Of a DNA stretch of 27,189 bases, positions 13,529-21,800 are shown one piece after another; the stretch's first letter is position 1; each line of letters begins with the position of its first letter. The notes beneath the pieces were generated by a model. That model made no database searches and was not told where the DNA came from. It was given only the letters and a program-made list of their open reading frames with translations. The DNA lies in the IMG/VR virus record IMGVR_UViG_3300032273_000073, positions 1 through 27,189 of that record; one strand, given 5' to 3'. A program made the position numbers and the translations under genes. This DNA is from a virus.

Positions 13529-16464
13529 TACTTCACTCCTCCTACTATTCTACTTATCTCTTCATTTTTAAATTGTGCCTTAAATCTAATATTTAAATGT
13601 CCTTCAAAAAGTTTTTCTACACATTTTATTTTCATTTTTTCTTCCGAAGATAGGCCGATTTTTTCTTTCCCCTTTGATTCTATTACAAGATTAAGAGCTT
13701 CTTTTCCATCTTTATATTTAACTACATAGGCAAAGTCTGGAGAATAACTTCCTCCACCAATAACAGGTATTTTTATACTATTTTTAGGTATTTTAGAGAA
13801 TACTACTATTTCATTTATATGTTCTATAATATTTCCTCTTTCTATTTCGGAATCATAATACAACTCATTAAAAAGATAACTGCTATCTACTTGAACTGCT
13901 TTATCAAATAATACTCCTACTTCTGAGGTTCCTATATCTTTCAAAGGATTCCCTTTAGGATCTGTAAGTGCTGTAGGATGGATAGTAGTATTGACACTAT
14001 CATAAGATATAAACATATTATGTAATGATTTCTCTATTAGATAATCTCTATAATACTTTTGGATCTCTCTAATAGTTTTTCTACTCAAATAATTATTTAA
14101 ATCAAAATCATTTTTGAATACTCCTGGTTTAACTTCCACTTTACTATTATTTTTTAAATCAATAAACATACTGTGTAGCATATTAAATGGAACTTTCATT
14201 AGTTTTTCTAACTCCAAAAGAAATTCTTGATAAGTTAAATTAGAAATACTTACTGCATTATATACACTTTCTGTACTTTTTATTTCTTGAAAATCAATGT
14301 TATCTTCATCCTTTTTCATTTTAAATGATTTTAGTTCAAAACCACTTTTTTCAAAGTGTCCCTCTTCCCAAAATTTAATAATCATTTGATTTAATAATTC
14401 TTGCTGAACTTCATTATTTTTAAAGTCATAAGTAATCAAGACTTTCTTGTTTAATTCTTCCCATAACCTTTTAAATTCTTGATATTTTTCTTGCCTTAAA
14501 GTAACCTTGCCTTTTTTATCCTTGCTATTCATTACTTTCCCAGCTTTTAATTTACCGTCAAAAACTAATGGATATAGGTTTTGAATTTTTTCAAATCCAT
14601 TTTCCATAAATTTTTGCTTTCTATCTATAATTTCTAGTTTTCTTAATTCGTCAAAAAGATCATCTTTGTTTTTATTATAAGTTTTTGCTATCTCTTCTAA
14701 TAGCTCTTCATTTAATTCTTTTAATGCCTCTCCTAGAATAGATCCACTATTAATATCGTTTTGTAATTTACTCACAAAATCTTTTTCCTCAAAATCTACA
14801 AAATAATGTAAAAAATGTTCCCTATCTGTTACTCTGTTCATAAATTCATTTACAGGTATTCTTAGTCCTCTTCCGACTTCTTGTAATTTATTGGTCTCAC
14901 TACCACTACCTCTTAACTTACAAATAACAAAGACATTGGGATTATCCCACCCTTCTCTTAGTGTCCATTTAGAGAAAATAAATCTTCTAGGGTTATCAAG
15001 GTCTAATAATTTTTCTTTATCATGTAGTATCTCATTAACTTCTTTTTCTATTTTGTCGTCTTTCCCAGTATTATCTTTTGAAAAATAACCACCATGACAC
15101 TTTTTAATATCTTTTAAACTATTTTCTAAATAATTTTTATATTCTTGATTTTGAGTACTTTTAACACGTCTTTCCATAGCATTTTTTAATTCTTTTTCAA
15201 AATATATTCTTATGTGTTCTTGAGTTTTATCGTCATTTCTATATGATTCGATGGAATCTATAAAGAATAATGACATAGTTTTTATTCTTGGATAAGTCGT
15301 CATGTTTTTTTCTTCTATCTCAAAATGTTTTTCTATCGATTCTTTTATCATCTTTTCTTGTAAAATTTCACTATACGAATATGGATTTATCTTGTCTTTT
15401 TTCTTTAACTCCATTCCATTTGAAAGTAATACTCTAGTTTTATTCATTTCCGCTATTTTAAGCCCAGCCATTTCAGGATGGATTAATGAGAAATCATCCT
15501 TTTTATTTAATACGTGAGGTGTTGACTTCCCTACTTCATTTTTATAGCTGAATGTTGCTTCTTTTGTATCGGATTCTTTCAACATTATTATTTCATTTTT
15601 TCCATCTTTATTCTCTTCTATACTAACTTCAATACCCTTTACAAGATCATTGTTAAAAGCTTTTACGGCATTTAATGAATACATTAGATCATAATATTTT
15701 TTATCGAATGTAGCACCATATCTAACCATAAATTGAGGATTAAACTTCATCATATTTTTCCAAGTTTTATTATCACTTTTAAATTTATGAGGCTCATCTA
15801 TTATAATTACTGGCTTAGTTGCTGATATTCCATCTGTACAATTTGTAAATCTATCAAGCAATGTTCTATCATATTGTTCTTCTTGTATAGTTGGACTATT
15901 TATCATACCTTGGTTAATTACCAGCGCATAGATTGTATTTTTATCCATCTTAGAGCCTTCAATAAACTCTCTTACCTTTGATGGGAATGGTCTTTTCCCT
16001 GTAGGTTTTGCCATACTTTCTACAACTAAACAATTAATTTGCTTTTTATAAATATTTTTAAAATGAAGTCTAGATGACTCTCCTTTTAAGAAATTAACTG
16101 TTCCAGCTTTAATTGAAAGAGTAGGAACTACAATTATAAATTTATTTAGCCCATATTCTCTATTTAATTCAAACATAGTTTTTGTATAAGTATATGTTTT
16201 ACCTGTTCCTGTTTCCATATGGATATCTAAAATTAAAGGATCCTTCTCTTTATAATCTTTTTTTAGTGAATTTAAATCATGATCTTTTCTGATTGTATTT
16301 ATATTATCATCTATAATTTTTCTATTTTCTAAGTCTTCTGCAAGATTATAATTACTGTGATAATTTACTTCAGACCTTCCTGTTCCTCTAAAGACTTCTA
16401 CAATACTCTGTATGGCTTCGTTTTGATGTTCTAAATTGCCTTCAAAATTAAGATGTTTTCCCAT
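13528..16464 (-). CDS. Type III restriction enzyme, Res subunit
   Basis: A 978-residue ATP-dependent translocase and nuclease. Walker A METGTGKT at 83-90, the DEAD-box variant IIIDEPHK at 221-227, later SF2 motifs (FIFSKWTLREGWDNPNVFVIC, KLQEVGRGLRIPVN), and a C-terminal PD-(D/E)XK nuclease (PDF at 909-911, VIESKGK with Glu929 and Lys931). Full-length for the family. With Mod it forms a complex that cuts DNA bearing two oppositely oriented unmodified sites. The ATG overlaps the mod stop (TAATG). No frameshift or missing catalytic motif is visible, so the enzyme should be active. It is followed directly by the TIR-like gene. Confidence 0.93.
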   Translation of the reverse strand: MGKHLNFEGNLEHQNEAIQSIVEVFRGTGRSEVNYHSNYNLAEDLENRKIIDDNINTIRKDHDLNSLKKDYKEKDPLILDIHMETGTGKTYTYTKTMFELNREYGLNKFIIVVPTLSIKAGTVNFLKGESSRLHFKNIYKKQINCLVVESMAKPTGKRPFPSKVREFIEGSKMDKNTIYALVINQGMINSPTIQEEQYDRTLLDRFTNCTDGISATKPVIIIDEPHKFKSDNKTWKNMMKFNPQFMVRYGATFDKKYYDLMYSLNAVKAFNNDLVKGIEVSIEENKDGKNEIIMLKESDTKEATFSYKNEVGKSTPHVLNKKDDFSLIHPEMAGLKIAEMNKTRVLLSNGMELKKKDKINPYSYSEILQEKMIKESIEKHFEIEEKNMTTYPRIKTMSLFFIDSIESYRNDDKTQEHIRIYFEKELKNAMERRVKSTQNQEYKNYLENSLKDIKKCHGGYFSKDNTGKDDKIEKEVNEILHDKEKLLDLDNPRRFIFSKWTLREGWDNPNVFVICKLRGSGSETNKLQEVGRGLRIPVNEFMNRVTDREHFLHYFVDFEEKDFVSKLQNDINSGSILGEALKELNEELLEEIAKTYNKNKDDLFDELRKLEIIDRKQKFMENGFEKIQNLYPLVFDGKLKAGKVMNSKDKKGKVTLRQEKYQEFKRLWEELNKKVLITYDFKNNEVQQELLNQMIIKFWEEGHFEKSGFELKSFKMKKDEDNIDFQEIKSTESVYNAVSISNLTYQEFLLELEKLMKVPFNMLHSMFIDLKNNSKVEVKPGVFKNDFDLNNYLSRKTIREIQKYYRDYLIEKSLHNMFISYDSVNTTIHPTALTDPKGNPLKDIGTSEVGVLFDKAVQVDSSYLFNELYYDSEIERGNIIEHINEIVVFSKIPKNSIKIPVIGGGSYSPDFAYVVKYKDGKEALNLVIESKGKEKIGLSSEEKMKIKCVEKLFEGHLNIRFKAQFKNEEISRIVGGVK

Positions 16465-18467
16465 TAGTATCTCACCTCAACTTCTATATCTGCTCCCTTT
16501 TTATTATTGTAATTCTGAATGTTTTCTAGTAAATCAGCACGATACTTACCGTTGGTATTAGTAAATCCATAAACAACTAATTTATTAATTTTAAATTCAG
16601 GATCATTATCTATTTTTTCTATAATTCCTTTCAATATTTCATTTGAATTAATAGAATCTATGAGGTATAAAATTTCTCCAACTTTATAAGCAACATAGAT
16701 ATATGATCCAGTTCCATCTCCACCAACTACTTTTTTCTCCCATGAAAATTTGATCTTTTCTATTTTTGTATTTAAGAAATTTCCATCTTGTAATTTATAT
16801 GTATGGACTAGGTCTAGTTTATCATTATGAATAAATGAGATAGGTTCATGCAGTTTTATCTCTCTTGTAAACTCTTTCATTTCTTCTAGCTCTTTGATTT
16901 TATTATCTATTTTAAATATTTTAAACCCTAATTTATTCTCTAATTCTTTTCTATTAAATCCTTCCTCTTTTTTGTTTTCTAATTTATTTAACATATAAGT
17001 ATTAGCTCTTTTAACTCTTTCTATTCCAATAGAAGTAATGTTAGTAGGCAGATCGTTGTCAATACAAAAATTATAGGCTTCTTTGGAATTTTTAGGATTT
17101 ACTTCTTCTTCTAATTGAATCATTATCCATTTCCTATGCCCTCCATCTTCAGTGTTTAATCTATTAACAGCATGAGCTGTAGTTGCTGACCCTGAGAAAA
17201 AATCTAAAACAATACCATCTTTGTCTCCTCCAACCTTTGTTAATTTTTCTATTAAATATGGAGATTTTGGAAATGACATCACATTTTTTTCAAATAAATT
17301 TTTTATTGATTTTTTACCATAATCATTATTTATTTCTTTATCAATCCAAACAGATTTTATTAGAGTTGTCGCTATCTCTCCATTTTCTCCACAGAGGTAG
17401 TCTTTCCGATAGATTCTCCATTCTTCACCTAGTTTTTCTGCTACCAATAAATCAGATTCTTTAGTCACTTTATCTTTTCCCCAAGTCCAACAAGTTTTAA
17501 CATCTTCGCTTGTTATAGGATAAGTTATTTCTGTAAATTCTTCATTATTTTCACTTGATACAGTATAATTTTTTGGATTTATATATAAAGGATAATACAA
17601 ATTAGGACGAGTTTGTGGATTAAAAGCTTGGTTTCTATTTCTAAGCCCCGTTAAACGGTATTTTCCATATTGATCTTTTTTATTATATTCTTTTATCATA
17701 TCACCAGATTTCTCAATTCCAGACATAGTTTTATTAGTACCTTCGTCTTTCGCATAAATTAGTATGTATTCATTGGTTTTAGCAACATATTTATCTAAAT
17801 TTCTTCCTCTAGGATTTAGCTGAACCGCTAATTTAGCTATAAAATTTTCTTCTCCAAAAATTTCATCACACATTAATTTTAATTGTGCGACTTCATTATC
17901 ATCTATTGAAATGAATATTACTCCATCTTCTGTTAATAACTTCCTAGCCAGATATAATCTTGGGAACATAAATGTTAACCACGCTGAATGAGAAGATGAA
18001 CTTCCCTCCCATTTTAAGATTCTTTCTTTTTCATCTTCCTCTATTACCTTTGCTTCTACTAGTTTTTCTAATTCTTTTTTACTAAAATCTCTATTGTCAT
18101 TGTATACAAACTCTCCACTTTTTGTGTTATATGGGGGATCTATATAGATCATCTTTATTTTTTCTCTATACCCATTGTTTAGATGCCTCAAGACCTCTAA
18201 ATTATCTCCTTTGATATATATATTTTCACTATCCTTATTTTTTTCTTTTTTATTATGTTCTACATCTTCTCTAATCATAGTTCTAGCGTCTACTTGAGCC
18301 AAAGCTCTAGCATATGATTTCCCAAGCCAATTTAAACCGTATGAATCCTTAAATAATTTTGCTTCTGGGCTAATTATTTCTTGAAACTTTTCTATATTAA
18401 AATTTCCATCTCTATCAAAGCATTCTGAAAATTCTCTTTTTATAATTTCTAATTTACCATTATCCAT
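16464..18467 (-). CDS. Type III DNA methyltransferase, Mod subunit
   Basis: 667 residues from the ATG at 18467, which has GGAGAAAATAAT upstream; a longer frame start at 18503 lacks a comparable site. Catalytic DPPY at 110-113 (IYIDPPYNTKSGEFVYND) and AdoMet-binding DFFSGSATT at about 422-430 give the beta-class order, with the target recognition region between them (about 200-400). It recognises a non-palindromic site and methylates N6-adenine on one strand. The central region is the part that sets specificity, and I cannot predict the site. The ATG of res overlaps its stop. It lies 16 bases after the AbiH-like gene. Confidence 0.93.
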   Translation of the reverse strand: MDNGKLEIIKREFSECFDRDGNFNIEKFQEIISPEAKLFKDSYGLNWLGKSYARALAQVDARTMIREDVEHNKKEKNKDSENIYIKGDNLEVLRHLNNGYREKIKMIYIDPPYNTKSGEFVYNDNRDFSKKELEKLVEAKVIEEDEKERILKWEGSSSSHSAWLTFMFPRLYLARKLLTEDGVIFISIDDNEVAQLKLMCDEIFGEENFIAKLAVQLNPRGRNLDKYVAKTNEYILIYAKDEGTNKTMSGIEKSGDMIKEYNKKDQYGKYRLTGLRNRNQAFNPQTRPNLYYPLYINPKNYTVSSENNEEFTEITYPITSEDVKTCWTWGKDKVTKESDLLVAEKLGEEWRIYRKDYLCGENGEIATTLIKSVWIDKEINNDYGKKSIKNLFEKNVMSFPKSPYLIEKLTKVGGDKDGIVLDFFSGSATTAHAVNRLNTEDGGHRKWIMIQLEEEVNPKNSKEAYNFCIDNDLPTNITSIGIERVKRANTYMLNKLENKKEEGFNRKELENKLGFKIFKIDNKIKELEEMKEFTREIKLHEPISFIHNDKLDLVHTYKLQDGNFLNTKIEKIKFSWEKKVVGGDGTGSYIYVAYKVGEILYLIDSINSNEILKGIIEKIDNDPEFKINKLVVYGFTNTNGKYRADLLENIQNYNNKKGADIEVEVRY

Positions 18468-18483
18468 ATTATTTTCTCCTTTT

Positions 18484-19533
18484 CTATTTATATTGTTTTT
18501 CAATAAATTCTACATTAGGGATTTTTCTTCCACGAATACTGTCTCCATAAATAGTTACAGTCTTATATCGTTCTCCTAATAAACTTTTTATTTTTTGCTT
18601 TCCACTCTCAAAAGAATTAGTATAGTTATAAATTTTTACTTTTAAAACCTCTAATGGAATAGTTGTACCTATTGGAAGAAATCCATTTTCATCATGCATT
18701 TTACAATTATTTAGAATTAACTGATTTACAAAATCATCACTATTTCCTATTGAATAACCTATTATAACAATCTCTGATATTTTCTTTTCTAACGGTTTAA
18801 AAAAATCTTGAACTATAGGAACTAATTCTTTATTGTGCATTCTCTCAAAAATAGTATCTTTTGAAAACACTTTATCTTCATATTTTACATGAACATCTGA
18901 TGAATCTATATGAATTGGATATTTCACGTCATGATAATAACCAATAACAGGAAAAAGACCGTCTTTTATATTTCCGTGTATACATAAAGTGTTTAATTTA
19001 TCACTATAAAATTTATGAGTGTTTGTATAATTAAAGTTAAGAATATGCGCACCATCATTAAATTCTTTTTTTAATTCATAATTGGTAGAGGTTACCTCAT
19101 GAATTATCTTAGTTTTTAAATATTTATTAAAATAATCTGTAAAATCTAAAGATAAACTAAAAAAAGTATCTAGTGTATATTTAGTTTGTATTTCCTCTAT
19201 TTTTATTTTTAGATTTTCTCTTACATAATCTCGCTCTTTTTTAGCAGAAATGATTTCCGCCGCACTCTTAATTCTTTTAACATTGTCATAGGTATCTAAT
19301 TCTTTTTTTAGATTATTTTTTTCTTCAATTTCCAAATATTCTTCATGGAATATTTCTTCAATATTAGCCCAACTTAAATAAGCAGTTTTATCCGAGTCAT
19401 TCATATGCTTTTTTATAATTTTATCTACCTTTGTCACAAATTCTTTATCTTGACAATAATTTTTAAAATTATCGAAAGATGTCTTTAGTCCATGATGTAA
19501 ATCAAAACCATTCCCTAGTACTATTAATTTCAT
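18484..19533 (-). CDS. AbiH-like abortive infection protein
   Basis: A 349-residue protein that opens MKLIVLGNGFDLHHGLKTSF, the classical AbiH family N-terminus, and carries HILNFNYTNTHKFY, LCIHGNIKDG and IVIIGYSIGNSDDFV in order. AbiH proteins block phage growth after infection by an unknown mechanism. GGGAGAG precedes the ATG. It starts 39 bases after the CI repressor stop and is followed by the mod gene at 16 bases, so it is the first defence gene of the run. There is no signal peptide or membrane segment; cytoplasmic action is expected. Confidence 0.87.
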   Translation of the reverse strand: MKLIVLGNGFDLHHGLKTSFDNFKNYCQDKEFVTKVDKIIKKHMNDSDKTAYLSWANIEEIFHEEYLEIEEKNNLKKELDTYDNVKRIKSAAEIISAKKERDYVRENLKIKIEEIQTKYTLDTFFSLSLDFTDYFNKYLKTKIIHEVTSTNYELKKEFNDGAHILNFNYTNTHKFYSDKLNTLCIHGNIKDGLFPVIGYYHDVKYPIHIDSSDVHVKYEDKVFSKDTIFERMHNKELVPIVQDFFKPLEKKISEIVIIGYSIGNSDDFVNQLILNNCKMHDENGFLPIGTTIPLEVLKVKIYNYTNSFESGKQKIKSLLGERYKTVTIYGDSIRGRKIPNVEFIEKQYK

Positions 19534-19572
19534 TCTCTCCCTCTAATTATATTAAATATTTATTTGTCCTAC

Positions 19573-20283
19573 CTACTTACACCATGTCTCTTCATGATAT
19601 GTTTTTATTACTCTTCCTTCACATGTCAGATTTTCACTCTGCAATATTATTATTGCTGGAACATCTGGATTAAAAGATATTAGTTGAATAATATTCTGAC
19701 TATCTATTAATAATTGTTTTATAAAGGTCTCCTCATTATATGTAAATACACAAACTTTTTTATTCAATTCTTTTGGATCCTCACATAAAGAAGGGTCTAC
19801 CAATGCAACTGAACCATCAAAGATAGATTTTCCTCCTATTCTAGTCATAGAGTCCCCTTCTACCTTTACCACAAATCTACCTTCTGCATAGTCTTCTAAA
19901 GGTATAACATATTCTTCATCAATCATATTTGATAAATTTATATATCCTGGACCAGCACTTGCAGACCCATACATCGGAACAGTAGCACTTTCAGTAGCTA
20001 CTTTAGAATTAATTCTTTTTACATTTGATGGAATACTTAAATATCCTATATCATTGAACATTTTAATTACATCAAGGTCATATATTTTACATAGACTTTT
20101 TAATAATATTGCATTTGGAACCTTTCTCTCTGCATTTTCTAATCTCTGAACATCACTTTTGCTAATCTTTAGATTTAAATAATCTAATTTTATTTTTACC
20201 TGCTCTAATGTTAAATTTTTATTTGAACGACCGCTTTTTAATAATTCTCCTAATTTAATCATTTGGTCATTATTTAATTTCAT
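19573..20283 (-). CDS. CI/LexA-like repressor with S24 autocleavage domain
   Basis: A 236-residue protein. An N-terminal XRE-type helix-turn-helix (about 8-75, TLEQVKIKLDYLNLKISKSDVQRLENAERKVP) binds operators. The C-terminal S24 peptidase domain has the Ala110-Gly111 cleavage pair in GSASAGPGYI, catalytic Ser145 in VEGDSMTRIG and Lys189 in TFIKQLL. Contact with activated RecA would trigger self-cleavage and prophage induction. AGAGGTGG precedes the ATG. It is transcribed leftwards into the AbiH gene with only 39 bases between, so downstream defence genes probably share its promoter. Confidence 0.9.
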   Translation of the reverse strand: MKLNNDQMIKLGELLKSGRSNKNLTLEQVKIKLDYLNLKISKSDVQRLENAERKVPNAILLKSLCKIYDLDVIKMFNDIGYLSIPSNVKRINSKVATESATVPMYGSASAGPGYINLSNMIDEEYVIPLEDYAEGRFVVKVEGDSMTRIGGKSIFDGSVALVDPSLCEDPKELNKKVCVFTYNEETFIKQLLIDSQNIIQLISFNPDVPAIIILQSENLTCEGRVIKTYHEETWCK

Positions 20284-20306
20284 AAAACCACCTCTTGTAC
20301 ATTCTA

Positions 20307-20416
20307 TAGCTTTTTAGCTACTTTTAAAAGATAAATAAAAATAATTGTTGCTTTAAAGCTAAAAAGATAATATACTAAATAATAAATAGTCTATTAGCAA
20401 CAGCATGAAAGCTAAT
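20307..20416. promoter_or_regulatory. Candidate operator cluster upstream of CI
   Basis: Symmetrical elements sharing GCTAA/TTAGC-like halves: TAGCTTTTTAGCTA (20307-20320), GCTTTAAAGC (20350-20359, continuing GCTAA) and ATTAGC...GCTAAT (20393-20416). Autoregulation of CI is a reasonable inference; the individual pentamers are common in AT-rich DNA. Confidence 0.42.
20372..20400 (-). promoter_or_regulatory. Candidate CI promoter
   Basis: Minus strand TTGCTA (20400-20395), 17 bases, TAGTAT (20377-20372). The -35 sequence is TTGCTAAT, the same as in the promoter at 10495. It would give a leader of about 80 bases. Confidence 0.42.
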
Positions 20417-20448
20417 TAAATATTTATTATAAAATAAAATTATTTAAT

Positions 20449-20476
20449 TAAAAAAAGAGCAGAAAATTCTACTCTT
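20449..20476 (-). terminator. Terminator after the small XRE gene
   Basis: Minus strand AAGAGTAG-AATTTT-CTGCTCTT followed by TTTTTTAATT. It separates the small regulator from the CI transcription unit. Confidence 0.85.
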
Positions 20477-20505
20477 AAAATATTTTTTAAACTCTAAATA
20501 GTATG

Positions 20506-20538
20506 GTTCAATACGTGCCTTGGAAACTCTTATTGAAC
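20506..20538. repeat. 8-bp inverted repeat in the XRE 3' region
   Basis: GTTCAATA (20506-20513) and TATTGAAC (20531-20538) around a 17-base spacer. There is no T-run next to it. Role unknown. Confidence 0.45.
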
Positions 20539-20581
20539 TGTACCATTGAGACTTTAATTTGTTATTTCATAAATTTTGAAA

Positions 20582-20797
20582 TTACTCTGAGTCTTTCTCT
20601 GGAATATACTCAATTAAATCTTGGACATTACAATTAAATGCTTTACATAATTTTTCTAGGGTATCTAAATCTAGCCTTTTTATTTTTTCGTGATACAGCG
20701 ATGATAAAGTTGGTCTACTTAAACCTGTCACTTCTGATAATTTAGAAATATTATATTTATATTTCCCCATAAGATCACTTAATTTGATTTTCATCAT
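20582..20797 (-). CDS. Small XRE-family regulator (Cro/YozG-like)
   Basis: A 71-residue protein made almost entirely of one helix-turn-helix domain: SKLSEVTGLSRPTLSSLYHEKIKRLDLDTLEKLCKAFNCNVQDLIEY, the compact XRE type of YozG and phage Cro-like proteins. Two ATGs are adjacent; GGGAGG lies 11 bases from the first, a long spacing. A promoter with a 17-base spacer lies upstream. Position between the CI gene and the divergent early promoter suggests it is the second half of the lysis-lysogeny switch, binding the phased repeats across the intergenic region. Confidence 0.82.
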   Translation of the reverse strand: MMKIKLSDLMGKYKYNISKLSEVTGLSRPTLSSLYHEKIKRLDLDTLEKLCKAFNCNVQDLIEYIPEKDSE

Positions 20798-20829
20798 AAT
20801 TTATTATACCTCCCATTTATTTATACTTA

Positions 20830-20858
20830 ATAATACTACATTATTAGCTCCTAAACAA
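20830..20858 (-). promoter_or_regulatory. Candidate promoter of the small XRE gene
   Basis: Minus strand TTGTTT (20858-20853), 17 bases, TATTAT (20835-20830). A TTAGC pentamer (20844-20848 on the plus strand) lies in the spacer. Confidence 0.45.
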
Positions 20859-20890
20859 CTATTTAGTAAAGGTAGTTTATCATTTTGTTG

Positions 20891-20975
20891 TATTAGTTTC
20901 GTTTTTTAACTTGACAAATTGTAAAACTAATATTACACTAGTAAAAACTAATAGTTCTTTATGTGAAACTAGTTT
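20891..20975 (+). promoter_or_regulatory. Phased operator-like repeats over the early promoter
   Basis: AAACTAATA at 20924-20932 and 20945-20953, and palindromic AAACTAGTTT at 20966-20975, start exactly 21 bases apart (two helical turns). An inverted copy TATTAGTTT is at 20891-20899. The first copy lies in the -35/-10 spacer. Confidence 0.6.
20911..20939 (+). promoter_or_regulatory. Early rightward promoter
   Basis: TTGACA (20911-20916), 17 bases, TACACT (20934-20939); a consensus -35 box at ideal spacing, about 70 bases ahead of the gene at 21007. Confidence 0.65.
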
Positions 20976-21006
20976 AGTATAAATTATTTTACTTCGGGGG
21001 TATAAA

Positions 21007-21300
21007 ATGTATAAAAAAGATATAGAAAAATTTCTAGGCTTCCTTGGTGAGCTAGAAGCTAATGGAAAATTAAAAGATGATACTTTAGAAAAAGAGTTTT
21101 CACGGTTATTTAATAAGATTTTCAATTTGATAAAGGAAACAGGTGATAAAAATCTTGAAAACCTCCTTATAGAATTTGAAGGTTTAAATGTTTCATTTAT
21201 CGAGAAAGTAAAAAAAGATTACTTTCTTTATGGCTCTATTGGAAAAAATGTTTGTGAATGTTGCGTCTTGGAAGATATAAAAGCTGGTGATTTATCATGA
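21007..21300 (+). CDS. First early gene, unknown helical protein
   Basis: 97 residues, charged and helical (KDIEKFLGFLGELEANGKLKD ... NLENLLIEFEGLNVSFIEKV) with a short Cys-rich segment NVCECCVLEDIKAG near the C-terminus that could bind a metal. GGGGGT precedes the ATG. It is the first gene after the phased early promoter. Its stop overlaps the next start (ATGA). A minus-strand frame over the same stretch lacks a start site. No family is recognised. Confidence 0.68.
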   Translation: MYKKDIEKFLGFLGELEANGKLKDDTLEKEFSRLFNKIFNLIKETGDKNLENLLIEFEGLNVSFIEKVKKDYFLYGSIGKNVCECCVLEDIKAGDLS

Positions 21301-21410
21301 GTTTTAAAGATTTTAGAAAATTAGATATAAAAAAATATTTAGAAAAATATGGAAATATTAGCCTTTCAGAATTAATTGAAATTTTAGAAGGTGAGAGCCA
21401 TGTTGAGTAA
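21297..21410 (+). CDS. Very small early protein, unknown (37 aa)
   Basis: Coupled by ATGA to the preceding gene and overlapping the next start. The product, MSFKDFRKLDIKKYLEKYG ... LEGESHVE, is charged with two helices. Translation relies on coupling, since there is no strong site of its own. Confidence 0.5.
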   Translation: MSFKDFRKLDIKKYLEKYGNISLSELIEILEGESHVE

Positions 21411-21564
21411 AACTATCTATGTCATTGTATGTAATGGTGTTCCTGTGGTGGCATTTGAAGATTATTTGGTAGCTGAGGTGGCTTTGCGTGAAAGGAATGC
21501 TTCACAGGGCATCACGTTTTCTTTGGAGCCTTGTGATTTAGAGTTGATGGTGGATAAAGTATAA
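21400..21564 (+). CDS. Very small early protein, unknown (54 aa)
   Basis: GGTGAG lies seven bases before the ATG at 21400. The product MLSKTIYVIVCNGVPVVAFE ... DLELMVDKV has a beta-rich start and a mixed end. Its codons (GTG, TTG, GAG, CGT) are noticeably GC-richer than those of its neighbours, hinting at separate origin. Confidence 0.6.
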   Translation: MLSKTIYVIVCNGVPVVAFEDYLVAEVALRERNASQGITFSLEPCDLELMVDKV

Positions 21565-21712
21565 AAACTGATAAATAAAAAGAAGGAGAAGTTCTCCGTT
21601 TAAAGACAACTTCTTCCCTCTTATTTATTACAAACTTCTCTCTCCGTGCTGATTATATGATATAAGTAACAAAAAGTAAAGATTTTTTTTATTTTTAATT
21701 TGTTATTTGAAT

Positions 21713-21775
21713 GTTGGGCACTCAGGGGTCCTTGGATCCCGACATTGAAATAATAAAAAACTAGGAGTGTCCAAC
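21713..21775 (+). promoter_or_regulatory. Structured leader element before the replication gene
   Basis: GTTGGGCACTC (21713-21723) pairs with GAGTGTCCAAC (21765-21775, one G-U) and encloses a second hairpin GGGGTC-CTTG-GATCCC (21725-21740). It sits 26 bases before the ATG at 21801. There is no T-run after it. It could be an antisense or protein-controlled leader, an operator or part of an origin. The approximately 150 bases to its left (21565-21712) hold only a loose ATAAATAA...TTATTTAT dyad (21573-21633). Confidence 0.5.
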
Positions 21776-21800
21776 AACCTTCTGGAAAGGAGTGTGAATT

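Noticed and set aside
18238-18251. T7 and T6 runs in mod that might allow phase variation
   Set aside because: Runs of this length are common in such AT-rich DNA and no longer tract or tetranucleotide repeat was seen in the gene.
20880-21125. Minus-strand frame across the early promoter
   Set aside because: It covers the phased repeats and the start of the gene at 21007, and has no ribosome binding site.
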